A DNA stretch of 64,000 bases from Alkalicaulis satelles. GTDB taxonomy: Bacteria; Pseudomonadota; Alphaproteobacteria; Caulobacterales; Maricaulaceae. A program made the translations under genes and the position numbers. A model generated the notes under the pieces. That model saw only the letters and a program-made list of their open reading frames with translations, was not told the origin of the DNA and ran no database searches. The stretch is from the NCBI RefSeq assembly GCF_008630495.1, contig NZ_VWOJ01000001.1, forward strand, positions 186,001-250,000, read 5' to 3'. Below are positions 24,410-35,065 of this stretch, one piece after another; the stretch's first letter is position 1, and the number at the start of each line of letters is the position of its first letter.

Positions 24410-25252
24410 ATGGTCCTTGCCGAAACTCAGTCCAGCCTCGTTCCCCCGCACGGCGTTGAAGCGGCCTATCTTGATCTGCTGCGCGAGATCATGGAGCAGG
24501 GCGAGGATCAGAGCGACCGCACGGGTACCGGCGTGCGCGCCGTGTTCGGGCGCCAGATCCGCTGCGATCTGGCCGACGGCTTTCCCCTGCTGACCACCAA
24601 GAAAGTGCATTTCAAATCCATCGCGGTGGAGCTCCTCTGGTTCATCAAGGGGATGACCAATGTGCGCTGGCTGCAGGAGCGCGGGGTGAGCATCTGGGAC
24701 GAGTGGGCCGATGAGCACGGCGAGCTGGGCCCCGTCTATGGCAAGCAGTGGCGGCGCTGGACCGGTCCGGACGGGCGCCAGATCGACCAGCTGGCCGATC
24801 TCGTCGCGGCGATCAGTTCAACGCCCGACAGCCGGCGCCTGGTGCTGTCGGCCTGGAACCCGGCGGACGTGCCGTCCATGGCGCTGCCGCCCTGCCACAC
24901 CCTGTTCCAGTTCCGCGTGCTGGGCGGGCGCCTGCACCTGCAGCTCTACCAGCGCAGCGCAGACATGTTCCTGGGCGTGCCGTTCAATATCGCCAGCTAT
25001 GCGCTGTTGCTGGCCATGACCGCGCAGGCCACCGGCTATGAGCCAGGCGAATATGTCCACACGTTTGGCGACGCGCACATCTACTCAAACCATACCGATC
25101 AGGTGCGCGAGCAGCTCTCGCGCGCGCCCCGGCCCCTGCCGCGGCTGAAGCTCGACCCGTCGGTCACCGACCTGTTCGCGTTTGAATACGAGCACATCGC
25201 GCTGGAGGGCTATGACCCCCATCCGCGCATCGCCGCGCCGGTGGCCGTATGA
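24410..25252 (+). CDS. thyA: Thymidylate synthase
   Basis: 280 residues from the ATG at 24410. The catalytic nucleophile is C162 in [10 protein letters not shown]. Folate and dUMP binding segments are [40 protein letters not shown] and HIYSNH. It methylates dUMP to dTMP with methylene-tetrahydrofolate. The first 16 residues are a family-variable extension. The stop overlaps the ATG of folA (ATGA), so the enzyme that makes dihydrofolate is coupled to the one that recycles it. Confidence 0.97.
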   Translation: MVLAETQSSLVPPHGVEAAYLDLLREIMEQGEDQSDRTGTGVRAVFGRQIRCDLADGFPLLTTKKVHFKSIAVELLWFIKGMTNVRWLQERGVSIWDEWADEHGELGPVYGKQWRRWTGPDGRQIDQLADLVAAISSTPDSRRLVLSAWNPADVPSMALPPCHTLFQFRVLGGRLHLQLYQRSADMFLGVPFNIASYALLLAMTAQATGYEPGEYVHTFGDAHIYSNHTDQVREQLSRAPRPLPRLKLDPSVTDLFAFEYEHIALEGYDPHPRIAAPVAV

Positions 25253-25755
25253 CCCCCATCGCCCTCGTGGTCGCCGTGGCGCGCAATGGCGTCATCGGGC
25301 GGGACGGGGATTTGCCCTGGCGAATCCCGTCTGATCTGAAGCATTTCAAGGCGGTCACGCTGGGCAAGCCGGTGGTGATGGGGCGGCGCACCTGGGACAG
25401 CCTGCCGCGCAAGCCCCTGCCGGGGCGGGTCAATATCGTGGTCAGCCGCTCGCTTCCTGATGTGGAGGGCGCGCGCGTGGCGCGTGATCTGGACGCGGCG
25501 CTGGCGCTGGCTGATGAAGTGGCGCGGCGCGAGGGGGCTGAGGAAATCTGCGTCATTGGCGGCGCCCAGATCTACGCGGCCTGTCTTGCCAAAGCCGCCC
25601 GTCTCTATCTGACTGAGGTCGATCTGGAGCCTCAGGGCGATGCGCTGTTTCCCACGCTCGATCCCGCCCATTGGCGCGAGGCGTCAGCGCAGCGTTTCGA
25701 TCCGGCGCCGGGCGATGAGGCTGGTTTCACCGCCCGGATTCTGGAGCGCCGCTGA
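25249..25755 (+). CDS. folA: Dihydrofolate reductase
   Basis: 168 residues. Conserved segments are [28 protein letters not shown] with the acidic Asp in the substrate pocket, [12 protein letters not shown], the Rossmann-like NIVVSRSL and the C-terminal [10 protein letters not shown]. It reduces dihydrofolate produced by ThyA. It is translationally coupled to thyA through a four-base overlap. Confidence 0.97.
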   Translation: MTPIALVVAVARNGVIGRDGDLPWRIPSDLKHFKAVTLGKPVVMGRRTWDSLPRKPLPGRVNIVVSRSLPDVEGARVARDLDAALALADEVARREGAEEICVIGGAQIYAACLAKAARLYLTEVDLEPQGDALFPTLDPAHWREASAQRFDPAPGDEAGFTARILERR

Positions 25756-25890
25756 GGCGCCAAACTGCGGCCCGTTGCCCGCCCGGCACCGGTTTCTCTT
25801 GAACCGGGCCGTGTGAACGTTCAGATACTCCCTCGACAGCGCAGCCCATCGGGCGCGCAGCGGTTTCACGCCAGGAGACGGGAAACAGGA

Positions 25891-27039
25891 ATGCCCTGGA
25901 ACAATAATACAGGCGGCGGCGGCGGTCCGTGGGGATCGGCCGGCGGCGGCGGAGGCAATAACAATCCCTGGGGCGGGCGCGGCCAGAACGGGCCCGGCCG
26001 CAGACCCGAGCCGGACATGGAAGATGCGGTTCGCAAATTCCAGGACTGGCTGGGCGGGCTGTTCGGCGGGCGCGGCGGCGGCAGCGGCGGGCTTGCGGGC
26101 CTTCTGATCGTCGCAGCCCTGTTTGTCTGGGTCGCGGTCCCGGGCAATTTCTACTACTTCGTCGGCGCCGAGCAGCGCGGCGTGGTGCTGCGCTTTGGCG
26201 AGTATAACCGCACCGAACTGCCGGGCCTGCGCCTGAAAATGCCCTTCCCGGTGGAGACGGTTGAGCTGCCTGCGGTGACTACGGTCAACGAGGTGGTGGT
26301 GGGCCGCACCCCGCAGGAAAGCCTGATGCTGACCCGCGACGAGAATATCGTGGACATCACCTTCACGGTGCAGTGGCGCGTTGATCTGGCTTATCCCGAA
26401 GGCGTGCGCGACTTCCTGTTCAATGTCCGCGATCCCGAAGGCATGGTGAAGGCCGTGGCCGAAAGCGCCATGCGCGAGGTTGTCGGCACCAATGACCTGC
26501 AGCCGATCATCACCCAGGCCCGCGCCGAGGTGGGCCGCCGGGCGCGCGATATTCTGCAAACCACGCTGAACAATTACACTGCAGGCATCCAGATCCTGGA
26601 AGTCCAGCTGCAGGACGCCACCCCCCCGGCCACCGTGATTGACGCCTTCCGCGACGTGGACGCGGCCCGTCAGGACCGCGCCAGGCTGGAGCTGGAAGCG
26701 CGCGCCTACGCCAACCGCATCATCCCCGAGGCGCGCGGTGAAGCGGCCCGCATTGACGAGCAGGCCCGCGGCTATCGCGAACGGGTGATCGCCGAGGCGG
26801 ACGGCCAGGCCGACCGCTTCAACTCGATCTTCGCTGAGTACCAGCAGGCCCGCGACGTGACCCGCCGGCGTATGTTCCTGGAGACCATGGAGCAGGTGCT
26901 GGGCCGGTCCGAACTCATCATCCTCGAACAGGACGGCGGCGCAGTGCCTTATCTGCCGCTTGACCGTCTGGGACAGAACAGGGGCCGGGCGCCCCAGAGC
27001 AGCGCGGTTCAGTCGCGCGGCAATCAGGGAGGCCAGTAA
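25891..27039 (+). CDS. hflK: HflK, FtsH-protease modulator
   Basis: 382 residues from the ATG at 25891. A long Gly/Asn-rich cytoplasmic N-terminus (NNNTGGGGGPWGSAGGGG) precedes one membrane helix at about residues 71-90. An SPFH/band-7 domain follows (RGVVLRFGEYNRTELPGLRL), then coiled-coil helices (ARGEAARIDEQARGYRERVI). HflK and HflC form a periplasmic cage around FtsH hexamers and restrain its proteolysis of membrane proteins. The start of hflC lies 6 bp after the stop. Confidence 0.95.
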   Translation: MPWNNNTGGGGGPWGSAGGGGGNNNPWGGRGQNGPGRRPEPDMEDAVRKFQDWLGGLFGGRGGGSGGLAGLLIVAALFVWVAVPGNFYYFVGAEQRGVVLRFGEYNRTELPGLRLKMPFPVETVELPAVTTVNEVVVGRTPQESLMLTRDENIVDITFTVQWRVDLAYPEGVRDFLFNVRDPEGMVKAVAESAMREVVGTNDLQPIITQARAEVGRRARDILQTTLNNYTAGIQILEVQLQDATPPATVIDAFRDVDAARQDRARLELEARAYANRIIPEARGEAARIDEQARGYRERVIAEADGQADRFNSIFAEYQQARDVTRRRMFLETMEQVLGRSELIILEQDGGAVPYLPLDRLGQNRGRAPQSSAVQSRGNQGGQ

Positions 27040-27045
27040 GCCGCC

Positions 27046-27954
27046 ATGCGCACTGTGATTTACGCCCTTATCGGCGTCGTCATCCTGGGCGTTATCGTCC
27101 TGATGAATTCCATCTATATCGTCTCGGAGCGTCAGCAGGCCCTGGTGCTGCGCTTTGGCGAGCCCATGGCCGTGGTCAACGCCATCGTGGACCCCGACGA
27201 GCCGCGGCCCAGCGAGGCGGGGCTGCATTTCCGCACGCCCTTCATCACCACCGTCACCTTCTTCGACAAGCGGAACCTGGAGTTTGACACCCCGCCGTCT
27301 GAAATCCTGGCCTCTGACCAGGAGCGGATCGTGGTGGACGCCTTCCTGCGCTACCGCGTGGTCAATCCGCTGCGGGTGTTCCAGACCGTGCGTGACGAGA
27401 CGGGCCTGCGCCAGCGTCTGCGCTCGATCATGGATGACTCGGTGCGTGGCGTGATCGCCTCGCTGCCCTCGTCCGAGATCATCTCCGGCCAGCGGGCCGA
27501 CCTCATGGAGCGCATCCGGGTCGCCGTGGAAACCCAGGCGCGCAATCAGGATCTCGGGATCGAGATCATCGATGCGCGCATCAAGCGGGCTGACCTGCCC
27601 CAGCAGATCGCCAACCAGGTATTCGAGCGCATGCGCGCCGAGCGTCAGCAGGAAGCCGCCCAGATCCGCGCCGAGGGCGAACAGCGCTCGCGCGAAATCC
27701 GGGCCGATGCAGACCGCCAGGTGGAGGTGATTCTGGCCAATGCCCGTGCCGAATCCGAGCGCATACGCGGTGAAGGCGATGGCGAGCGCAACCGCATCTT
27801 CGCCGCCGCCTTTAACCAGGATCCGGACTTCTTCGATTTCTATCGCAGCATGATCGCCTATGAGACCGCGCTGCGCGACGGCACGCCGATCATCGTGCCG
27901 GCGGACTCGGAGTTCTTCCGCTACTTCCGCAGCGAGAGAGGGTCACCGCGCTAG
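27046..27954 (+). CDS. hflC: HflC, FtsH-protease modulator
   Basis: 302 residues. One N-terminal membrane helix (VIYALIGVVILGVIVLMNSI) is followed by a band-7 domain starting IVSERQQALVLRFGE and a coiled-coil region (EAAQIRAEGEQRSREIRADA). It is the obligate partner of HflK, encoded just upstream. The C-terminus DSEFFRYFRSE is typical. Confidence 0.95.
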   Translation: MRTVIYALIGVVILGVIVLMNSIYIVSERQQALVLRFGEPMAVVNAIVDPDEPRPSEAGLHFRTPFITTVTFFDKRNLEFDTPPSEILASDQERIVVDAFLRYRVVNPLRVFQTVRDETGLRQRLRSIMDDSVRGVIASLPSSEIISGQRADLMERIRVAVETQARNQDLGIEIIDARIKRADLPQQIANQVFERMRAERQQEAAQIRAEGEQRSREIRADADRQVEVILANARAESERIRGEGDGERNRIFAAAFNQDPDFFDFYRSMIAYETALRDGTPIIVPADSEFFRYFRSERGSPR

Positions 27955-28024
27955 AGGCGCTCAGGCGGCCGCCGTTTAGAACCGCAAAGCCGGTTCCCCG
28001 TTTTGCGGCGAAAGGCGACAGGCG

Positions 28025-28216
28025 ATGGAATGGCTGCTGATCGGGCTTGGCGTGGCGCTCGTCCTTGAGGGCGTGTGCTACGCCGCCGCCCCGGGCGCCA
28101 TGCAGCGCATGGCGGCCCTGATCGGTGAAGCCAGACCCTCCCATTTGCGCACCGCGGGGCTGTTCGCCGTGGCCGTTGGCGTGTTCATTGTCGCGCTTGT
28201 GACCGGGCGCGCCTGA
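28025..28216 (+). CDS. DUF2065 small membrane protein (YjeT-like)
   Basis: 63 residues with two hydrophobic helices (LLIGLGVALVLEGVCYAA and TAGLFAVAVGVFIVALVTG). Length, topology and position directly after hflC match the DUF2065/YjeT family, which is commonly linked to hflKC. No molecular function is known. Confidence 0.88.
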   Translation: MEWLLIGLGVALVLEGVCYAAAPGAMQRMAALIGEARPSHLRTAGLFAVAVGVFIVALVTGRA

Positions 28217-28285
28217 GAGCGCCCCTTGGCGCAACCGGGCCGGGCGCGTTAAGTCTTGCAGCGGTCCAGCCCGCCGGAGCCCGCC

Positions 28286-29683
28286 ATGCGCCTGTTCGCC
28301 TTCGCCGCCATGTGTTTCGCGCTTGTCATGAGCGGGCAGGGCGGGGCGTGGGCCCAGCCCCGGGAGGGCTTTGCCGACCTCAATGACCGGCTGAGCCCGG
28401 CTGTGGTCAATATCGCCACAGCCCAGAGGGTCGGGCCGCGCGACGGCCTGCCGGTGTTCCCGCCGGGTTCGCCGCTGGAGCGGTTCAACGACATGCTGGG
28501 CGAAGGCCCGCGCATGGCGCGCTCTCTGGGGTCGGGTTTCATCATCGACCCTGAGGGGCTGGTGGTGACCAATAACCATGTCATCGAGGATGCGGACGCG
28601 GTTGAGGTGGTGCTCCAGGACGGCCGGGTGCTGGCCGCCGAGATCATCGGGCGCGACCCGGCCACCGATCTGGCCGTCCTGCGTGTGGAGGCGGGCGAGG
28701 GCTTGCCCTATGTGCCCTTCGGCGACAGCGATGGCGCACGCGTGGGCGACTGGGTGGTGGCCATCGGCAATCCGTTTGGCTTGGGCGGTTCGCTGACCGT
28801 GGGCGTGATCAGCGCGCGCGGGCGCGATATCGGCGGCCAGTACGACGATTATCTGCAGAGCGATGTGTCCATCAACCGGGGCAATTCGGGCGGCCCGCTG
28901 TTCAATCTGGATGGCGAGGTCATCGGGGTGAACACCGCCATTTTCTCGCCCACCGGGGCCAGCGTAGGCATCTCGTTTTCCGTGCCCAGCGCAGTGGCCC
29001 GGCCCGTGGTGGACCAGCTCATCAGCTTTGGCGAGACCCGCCGGGGCTGGCTGGGCGTGAATGTGCAGCCCGTCACCGCCGACATGGCCCGCGCCATGGG
29101 GCTGTCATCGGCGCGCGGCGCCGTTGTTACGCGTATCGACCCGGATGGTCCCGCCGCCGAGGCCGAGCTTCAGCCTGGTGACGTGATCCTGGCGATTGGC
29201 GGGCGCGCCGTGGCCGATGACCGGCGCCTGACCCGGATCGTGGCCGAGACCGAACCTGAGTCCCGCGTGGCGCTGGAGGTGTTCCGCAGAGGCGAGAGCC
29301 TGACCCTCAACGTGACCATCGCCCGCCTGCAGGAGCGCGCAGCGCCGGCGCGTCCGGGCGGGCAGGGCGCGCCCGAACGCGAGCCGCGCGCGCCGGCCAG
29401 CGCCAGCGTGTTCGGCCTGACGCTCGCCCCCATCACCGACGCCCTGCGCCGGCAATACCGCATCCATCCCGACGCCGATGGCCTGGTGGTGACCGAGGTG
29501 GACCCCGACAGCGACGCCTCGGGCAAGGTGCGCGTGGGCGACGTGCTCGAGGAGATCGCCTGGACGCGGGTGGAGGGGCTGGAGCAGGCGCGCGAGCTGG
29601 CCGAGACGGCGCGTGCGGGCGGGCCGGTCCTGGTCACTCTCAACCGTCAGGGCCAGTATCTCCTGCAGACCCTGCGCGGGTGA
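28286..29683 (+). CDS. Periplasmic Do/DegP-family serine endoprotease
   Basis: 465 residues from the ATG at 28286. The signal peptide ends near GAWAQ. The trypsin-like triad is visible: H98 in VTNNHVI, D128 in ATDLAV and S201 in NRGNSGGP. Two PDZ domains follow, at about 250-345 and 370-460 (GWLGVNVQPVT; VFGLTLAPITD). It degrades or refolds misfolded periplasmic proteins. Being downstream of hflKC places envelope quality-control genes together, as in other alphaproteobacteria. The TGA overlaps the GTG of miaA. Confidence 0.94.
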   Translation: MRLFAFAAMCFALVMSGQGGAWAQPREGFADLNDRLSPAVVNIATAQRVGPRDGLPVFPPGSPLERFNDMLGEGPRMARSLGSGFIIDPEGLVVTNNHVIEDADAVEVVLQDGRVLAAEIIGRDPATDLAVLRVEAGEGLPYVPFGDSDGARVGDWVVAIGNPFGLGGSLTVGVISARGRDIGGQYDDYLQSDVSINRGNSGGPLFNLDGEVIGVNTAIFSPTGASVGISFSVPSAVARPVVDQLISFGETRRGWLGVNVQPVTADMARAMGLSSARGAVVTRIDPDGPAAEAELQPGDVILAIGGRAVADDRRLTRIVAETEPESRVALEVFRRGESLTLNVTIARLQERAAPARPGGQGAPEREPRAPASASVFGLTLAPITDALRRQYRIHPDADGLVVTEVDPDSDASGKVRVGDVLEEIAWTRVEGLEQARELAETARAGGPVLVTLNRQGQYLLQTLRG

Positions 29684-30627
29684 GCGCGCCGCGCGACATG
29701 CTCTTGCTCGGCGGCCCGACCGCCTCGGGCAAGACCGCGCTCGCCCTGCACGCCGCGCGACGGCTGAACGCCGAGATCATCAACGCTGATTCCATGCAGG
29801 TCTATGACGGGCTGGCTGTCCTGACCGCGCGGCCCTCGGCCGAGGAGCTGGCTGCAGCGCCCCATCACCTGTTCGGCGTGATCGACCCGTCAGAGCGGTG
29901 CTCCGCAGGGCGCTGGGCGCGTCTGGCGCTGGAGGTGATCGGCGATATTCGCAGCCGGGGCCGCCGGATCATTCTGGCCGGCGGCACGGGGCTGTATTTC
30001 AAGGCGCTTCTGGACGGGCTGGCGCCGGTTCCCGACATTCCCGCAGATATCGCCGCCGATGTGCAGGCGCTGGCCGATGAGGGCGGGCTTGAAGCCCTGC
30101 GCGCAGGGGCTGAAGCGCTTGATCCTGAGGGCGCAGCGCGGGTGAAGCCGGGCGACCGCCAGCGTCTGATGCGCCTGATCGCCGTGGCGCGCACGGCCGG
30201 GCGGCCCTTGTCCGAGTTGCAGGCGGACACCCGCCCGCTGATCGATCCGGCGCGCGTTCTGGGCGTGGCGATCCTGCCGGACCGCGCCGCGCTTTATGCG
30301 CGCATTGAAGCGCGCTTTGACGCCATGATGGCGGCGGGCGCTCTGGATGAAGCGCGGGCGCTGGCGGCACGGGGTCTGGCGGCGGATTTGCCGGCCATGA
30401 AGGCGGTGGGCCTGCCGCCGCTTCTGGACCATCTGGGCGGGCAGGTCTCGCTGGACGCGGCGATCGAGACCGCCAAGCGGGACTCACGGCGCTACGCCAA
30501 GCGCCAATACACCTGGTTTTCCAACCAGCACCCGGACTGGGCGCGCATCACCCGGCTTGACCTGGAAGGCGCGCGCGCCGAGCTTGACGCCCTTCTGGAG
30601 GCCGGCTTCGAAGGAGCACAGCCATGA
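29680..30627 (+). CDS. miaA: tRNA dimethylallyltransferase
   Basis: 315 residues from a GTG overlapping the preceding stop (GTGA); an ATG at 29698 is also possible. The P-loop is GGPTASGKTALA, followed by INADSMQVYDGL and GGTGLYFKALLDG. The C-terminal helices include KRDSRRYAKRQYTWF, which grips the tRNA. It adds a dimethylallyl group to A37 of tRNAs reading U-starting codons. It is coupled to the next gene by an ATGA overlap. Confidence 0.96.
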   Translation: MSAPRDMLLLGGPTASGKTALALHAARRLNAEIINADSMQVYDGLAVLTARPSAEELAAAPHHLFGVIDPSERCSAGRWARLALEVIGDIRSRGRRIILAGGTGLYFKALLDGLAPVPDIPADIAADVQALADEGGLEALRAGAEALDPEGAARVKPGDRQRLMRLIAVARTAGRPLSELQADTRPLIDPARVLGVAILPDRAALYARIEARFDAMMAAGALDEARALAARGLAADLPAMKAVGLPPLLDHLGGQVSLDAAIETAKRDSRRYAKRQYTWFSNQHPDWARITRLDLEGARAELDALLEAGFEGAQP

Positions 30628-31616
30628 GCGCGGTTCTGTACCAGGCCGATATCGATCTGGCGCCGGTGCGCACGCGCACGCTGGCCATTATCGGCTATGG
30701 CAATCATGGCCGCTCCCATGCGCTCAATCTGCGCGATATGGGCGTGGAGCGCGTCATCGTCGCCCTGCGCGAGGGCTCGCCCAATCGCGCGCGCGCTGAA
30801 GCCGACGGCTTCGAGGTCACGGGGCTTTCCGAGGCGGCTGTGCGGGCCGATGCGGTGTCATTGCTGGCCGCCGACGAGGCTCATGGCGAGATCTGGCGCA
30901 CTCATATCGCGCCCAACCGCAAGCCGGGTCAGGCTTTGATCCTGTGCCACGGATTTTCCATCGAATATGGACTGATCAATCCGCCTGCAGACGCCGATGT
31001 GGTTCTGGCCGCGGCCAAGGGGCCGGGCGGGGCGGTGCGCGAGGCGTTTGAACGCGGCGGCGGGCTTCTGGGCTTCTGGGCGGTGCATCAGGACGCCAGC
31101 GGCGGGGCGCGCGATCTGGCTTTGGCCTATCTCGCCGCGCTGGGCTGCGGGCGGGCGGGCATACGCCAGACCAGTTTCCGCGAAGAGGCGCTGGCCGATA
31201 TTCTCGGCGAGCAGGCCGTGCTGGTGGGCGGGGTCTGCGCGCTGGCCCGCGAGGGGTTTGAAACCTTGTTGCGCGCCGGCATCAGACCTGAGATGGCCTA
31301 TATCGATACGGTCCATGAAATCAAATACATCGCCGATCTTATCCATACGCGTGGCATGGCCGGCATGTATGAGGCCATCTCCGACACCGCCGAGTTCGGC
31401 GCCCATGAGGTGGAAGGCGCGATCCGTGAGGCGGTGCGCCCGGTGTTCGAGGCGGTGGCCGCCGATGTGATCTCGGGCGACTTCGCCCGGCGCTGGGTCG
31501 CGGACTATGAAGCGGGCCGCAAATCCCTTATGGCCCGGCGGCGCGCGGCGGCGGATCATCCTGTGGAGGCGGCCGGGGCTGATATTCGCGCGGGCTCTGC
31601 GCGCCGCACGCCGTGA
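30624..31616 (+). CDS. Divergent ketol-acid reductoisomerase-like protein
   Basis: 330 residues, colinear with class I KARI. The NADPH-binding loop is IIGYGNHGRSHALNLRD, where standard IlvC has GYGSQGHAHALNL. KGPGG, VHQDASG and the metal-site helix ADILGEQAVL (D192, E196) are present. In the second metal segment the sequence is MAYIDTVHEIKYI: the first ligand, normally Glu, is Asp (D228), while E232 is kept. S253 lies in AISDTAEFG. It lies between miaA and a VTT-domain membrane-protein gene, away from ilvI/ilvH. It is probably a paralogue with altered substrate or lower KARI activity, but it could be the only IlvC of the strain. Confidence 0.75.
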   Translation: MSAVLYQADIDLAPVRTRTLAIIGYGNHGRSHALNLRDMGVERVIVALREGSPNRARAEADGFEVTGLSEAAVRADAVSLLAADEAHGEIWRTHIAPNRKPGQALILCHGFSIEYGLINPPADADVVLAAAKGPGGAVREAFERGGGLLGFWAVHQDASGGARDLALAYLAALGCGRAGIRQTSFREEALADILGEQAVLVGGVCALAREGFETLLRAGIRPEMAYIDTVHEIKYIADLIHTRGMAGMYEAISDTAEFGAHEVEGAIREAVRPVFEAVAADVISGDFARRWVADYEAGRKSLMARRRAAADHPVEAAGADIRAGSARRTP

Positions 31617-31664
31617 CGGCGCCGGGCTTGCAGGCGCTGACCCAGGACGCCAGGACGTGACCGC

Positions 31665-32426
31665 ATGCAGCTGGACCATGTGATCCGCTATTTTTCCAAC
31701 ATGGACGCCCGCGCGGTGCGCGCGGTGGTGATCTCCCTTGCCCTGTTCGTGATGGTCGCAGCCATGTTTCTCATCGGGCGCAGCGGGCTTGTGGACGCTG
31801 ATATGCTCGACCAGTGGCTCGGCGCAGCCGCGCGTCACTGGTATTACGCCCTTCCGGTGGCTATCGCGGCCTTCACCGTGCTGGCCTATGTCGGCGCGCC
31901 CCAGTTTGCGCTGATCGCCGCGTGCGTGCTGGCTTTCGGACCCTGGACCGGATCGGCCTATGCCTGGATCGCGACCATGGTCTCGGCGCTCATCACGTTC
32001 TACACGGGCCGCTTCGCAGGCGCGGACGTGGTGCGCCGCTATGGCGGGCGGACCATCAACCGCATTTCCGAATTTGTCGGACGCAATGGATTCTGGGCCA
32101 GCCTGATCATCCGCAACGTGCCCAGCGGGCCGTTCATCATGGTCAATATGGCCGCAGGCGTGTCGCGCATGAGCGTGATCGCGTTTTCCGCCGGCACCGC
32201 CATCGGAATCATCCCGAAAATCGCCCTGGTGGCGTTCGCCGGGCGCGGCATGATTGAGCTGGCGGGCGGAGGCAGCTTGTGGCTCGCAGCCTCTGCGCTG
32301 CTGGCCGCGCTGGGGTGGCTGGGCGCGATGCTGTTTGCGCGGCGCTGGCTGTCTGGCCCTGCTGAGGCTGATGAGGGCGATGCGCTTGCAAATAAGGACG
32401 GAGCGTCGCACAAGGGACACAGTTGA
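31665..32426 (+). CDS. VTT-domain membrane protein (TVP38/TMEM64, DedA-like)
   Basis: 253 residues with about six hydrophobic segments. The domain contains AYVGAPQFALIAACVLAFGPW, then YAWIATMVSALITFYTGRF and the family signature FWASLIIRNVPSGPFIMVNM. VTT proteins are inner-membrane lipid scramblase/flippase candidates; undecaprenyl-phosphate or phospholipid transport has been shown for some. It lies just upstream of mreB, so a role in envelope lipid supply is plausible but not shown. Confidence 0.85.
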   Translation: MQLDHVIRYFSNMDARAVRAVVISLALFVMVAAMFLIGRSGLVDADMLDQWLGAAARHWYYALPVAIAAFTVLAYVGAPQFALIAACVLAFGPWTGSAYAWIATMVSALITFYTGRFAGADVVRRYGGRTINRISEFVGRNGFWASLIIRNVPSGPFIMVNMAAGVSRMSVIAFSAGTAIGIIPKIALVAFAGRGMIELAGGGSLWLAASALLAALGWLGAMLFARRWLSGPAEADEGDALANKDGASHKGHS

Positions 32427-33524
<1,098 letters not shown>

Positions 33525-33553
33525 TCCCCGTACGTGGCAGGCGAGGGTGAGGA

Positions 33554-34498
33554 TTGGCGCAGCACAGGTCCGCTCGATGGCAGGGTGATGACGGGGTGCG
33601 CTTTGCGCCGGCCCTGACCGGCGCCTGTATCATCATCGCCATCGTCCTGACCTTTCTCGACCGTCCCGACGCCCGCCTGGAGCCGCTGGCGGCTATGCGC
33701 GCCGCGTTCAATGATCTGGCCGCCCCGGTGCTGGAACTGGCCGCCCGCCCGTTGCGCGGCGTGGCCAATACCGGCCCCTGGTGGCGCAATCAGCTGGAAC
33801 TGGCCGAGGAAAACCGCGAGCTGCGCCTGCGGGCGTCCGAGCTGCGCGCCTGGCGCGATGTGGCCTTGTCGCTGCAGGAGCGCAATGCGCGCTATCGCGA
33901 AGCGCTCAATCTCCAGGCGCCAGCCGGCGCCGAGCGCATTACTGCGTGGACGGTGGCCGACCGCTCCAACGCTTTCGTGCAATCCCGGCTGGTGGGGGCG
34001 GGCGCCGATGCCGGCGTCCGGACCGGCTATCCCGCCGTCAATATCTACGGCCTGATCGGGCGCACCGTAGAGGTGGGCCGCACCTCTTCACGGGTGCTCC
34101 TGCTGACCGATCTCAACAGCCGGGTGGCGGTGATGGCTGACCGCTCCAATGCCCGCGCATTGCTGCTGGGGGACAATACGGACTATCCCCGGCTCGACTT
34201 TCTCAGCCATGACCCGGACCTTTTGGAGGGCGACCGCATCGTCACATCGGGCGATGACAATGTGCTGCCGCGCGGCCTGCCTGTGGGGCAGGCCTTCCTG
34301 GACCGTGAGGGCCGCTGGCGCGTTGCGCTCTACAGTGACGCGGCGCCGCTGGATCTGGTCTGGATCTGGCCGTTTGACGCGGTGGCTGACCCGGAAGCCG
34401 AACCTGTAGCCATCCCGGCCTTGCCCGAAACCTTGCCGGACAGTGTGACCGGGACGCCGGACCAACCGGCAGCGCCAGATACGGAGACGGGACAATGA
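33554..34498 (+). CDS. mreC: Rod-shape-determining protein MreC
   Basis: 314 residues from a TTG start preceded by GAGGGTGAGGA. One membrane helix (ALTGACIIIAIVLTFL) is followed by a short coiled coil (LAEENRELRLRASELRAWRD) and two beta-barrel domains (ITAWTVADRSNAFVQSRLVG and RIVTSGDDNVLPRGLPVG). A Pro-rich tail closes the protein. It is a periplasmic scaffold linking MreB/MreD to PBP2. The stop overlaps the mreD start. Confidence 0.95.
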   Translation: MAQHRSARWQGDDGVRFAPALTGACIIIAIVLTFLDRPDARLEPLAAMRAAFNDLAAPVLELAARPLRGVANTGPWWRNQLELAEENRELRLRASELRAWRDVALSLQERNARYREALNLQAPAGAERITAWTVADRSNAFVQSRLVGAGADAGVRTGYPAVNIYGLIGRTVEVGRTSSRVLLLTDLNSRVAVMADRSNARALLLGDNTDYPRLDFLSHDPDLLEGDRIVTSGDDNVLPRGLPVGQAFLDREGRWRVALYSDAAPLDLVWIWPFDAVADPEAEPVAIPALPETLPDSVTGTPDQPAAPDTETGQ

Positions 34499-35022
34499 TG
34501 GGCGCGGCGCGCGACAGGGAGGCCTTGTGGCCGTCCGTGACAGCCTACGTGCTGACCCTGGGGTTTGCGCTGGTGCTCTACAGTGCGCCTTCCAGCGTGG
34601 GCGGCCTGCCGGATCTGACGCCCTCCTGGCCGCTGATCGTCCTGTTTATCTGGTCGGTGCGCCGTCCCTGGTTCGTCTCACCGCCGGTCATTCTGCTGGT
34701 CGGGCTCTTGCAGGATCTGATCAGCGGCGGGGTGCTGGGGGTGTGGGCGCTGGCCTATCTGGCCGCCTTCGCCCTGGCCCGGCCGCGCAGCGAGGAGGGA
34801 AGCGCCGATTTCGGCCCGCTGGTCGTCCGTTTCGCCATTTTGTGCGCGATCGCCTACGCTCTGAGCTGGGGCGCGGGATCGGCGGCCATTGGCGCCTGGG
34901 CTGGCGTGGCGCCATTGATAACCGAGGCGATCATGACCATCCTTGTGTTCCCGGTCCTTGGATGGCTGTTTGCCAGACGTAAAGACCGCTCGGCCATGTT
35001 CAATTCGGGGCGCGGCGGTTAG
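34495..35022 (+). CDS. mreD: Rod-shape-determining protein MreD
   Basis: 175 residues with five to six hydrophobic helices; the family segment VGLLQDLISGGVLGVWALAY is clear. The ATG at 34495 overlaps the mreC stop (ATGA). It is an inner-membrane partner of MreC in the elongation complex. Confidence 0.93.
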   Translation: MMGAARDREALWPSVTAYVLTLGFALVLYSAPSSVGGLPDLTPSWPLIVLFIWSVRRPWFVSPPVILLVGLLQDLISGGVLGVWALAYLAAFALARPRSEEGSADFGPLVVRFAILCAIAYALSWGAGSAAIGAWAGVAPLITEAIMTILVFPVLGWLFARRKDRSAMFNSGRGG

Positions 35023-35065
35023 GCCGCGCTTCCAGGAACGTCCAGACCAAGAGGCCCGCCGGCGC

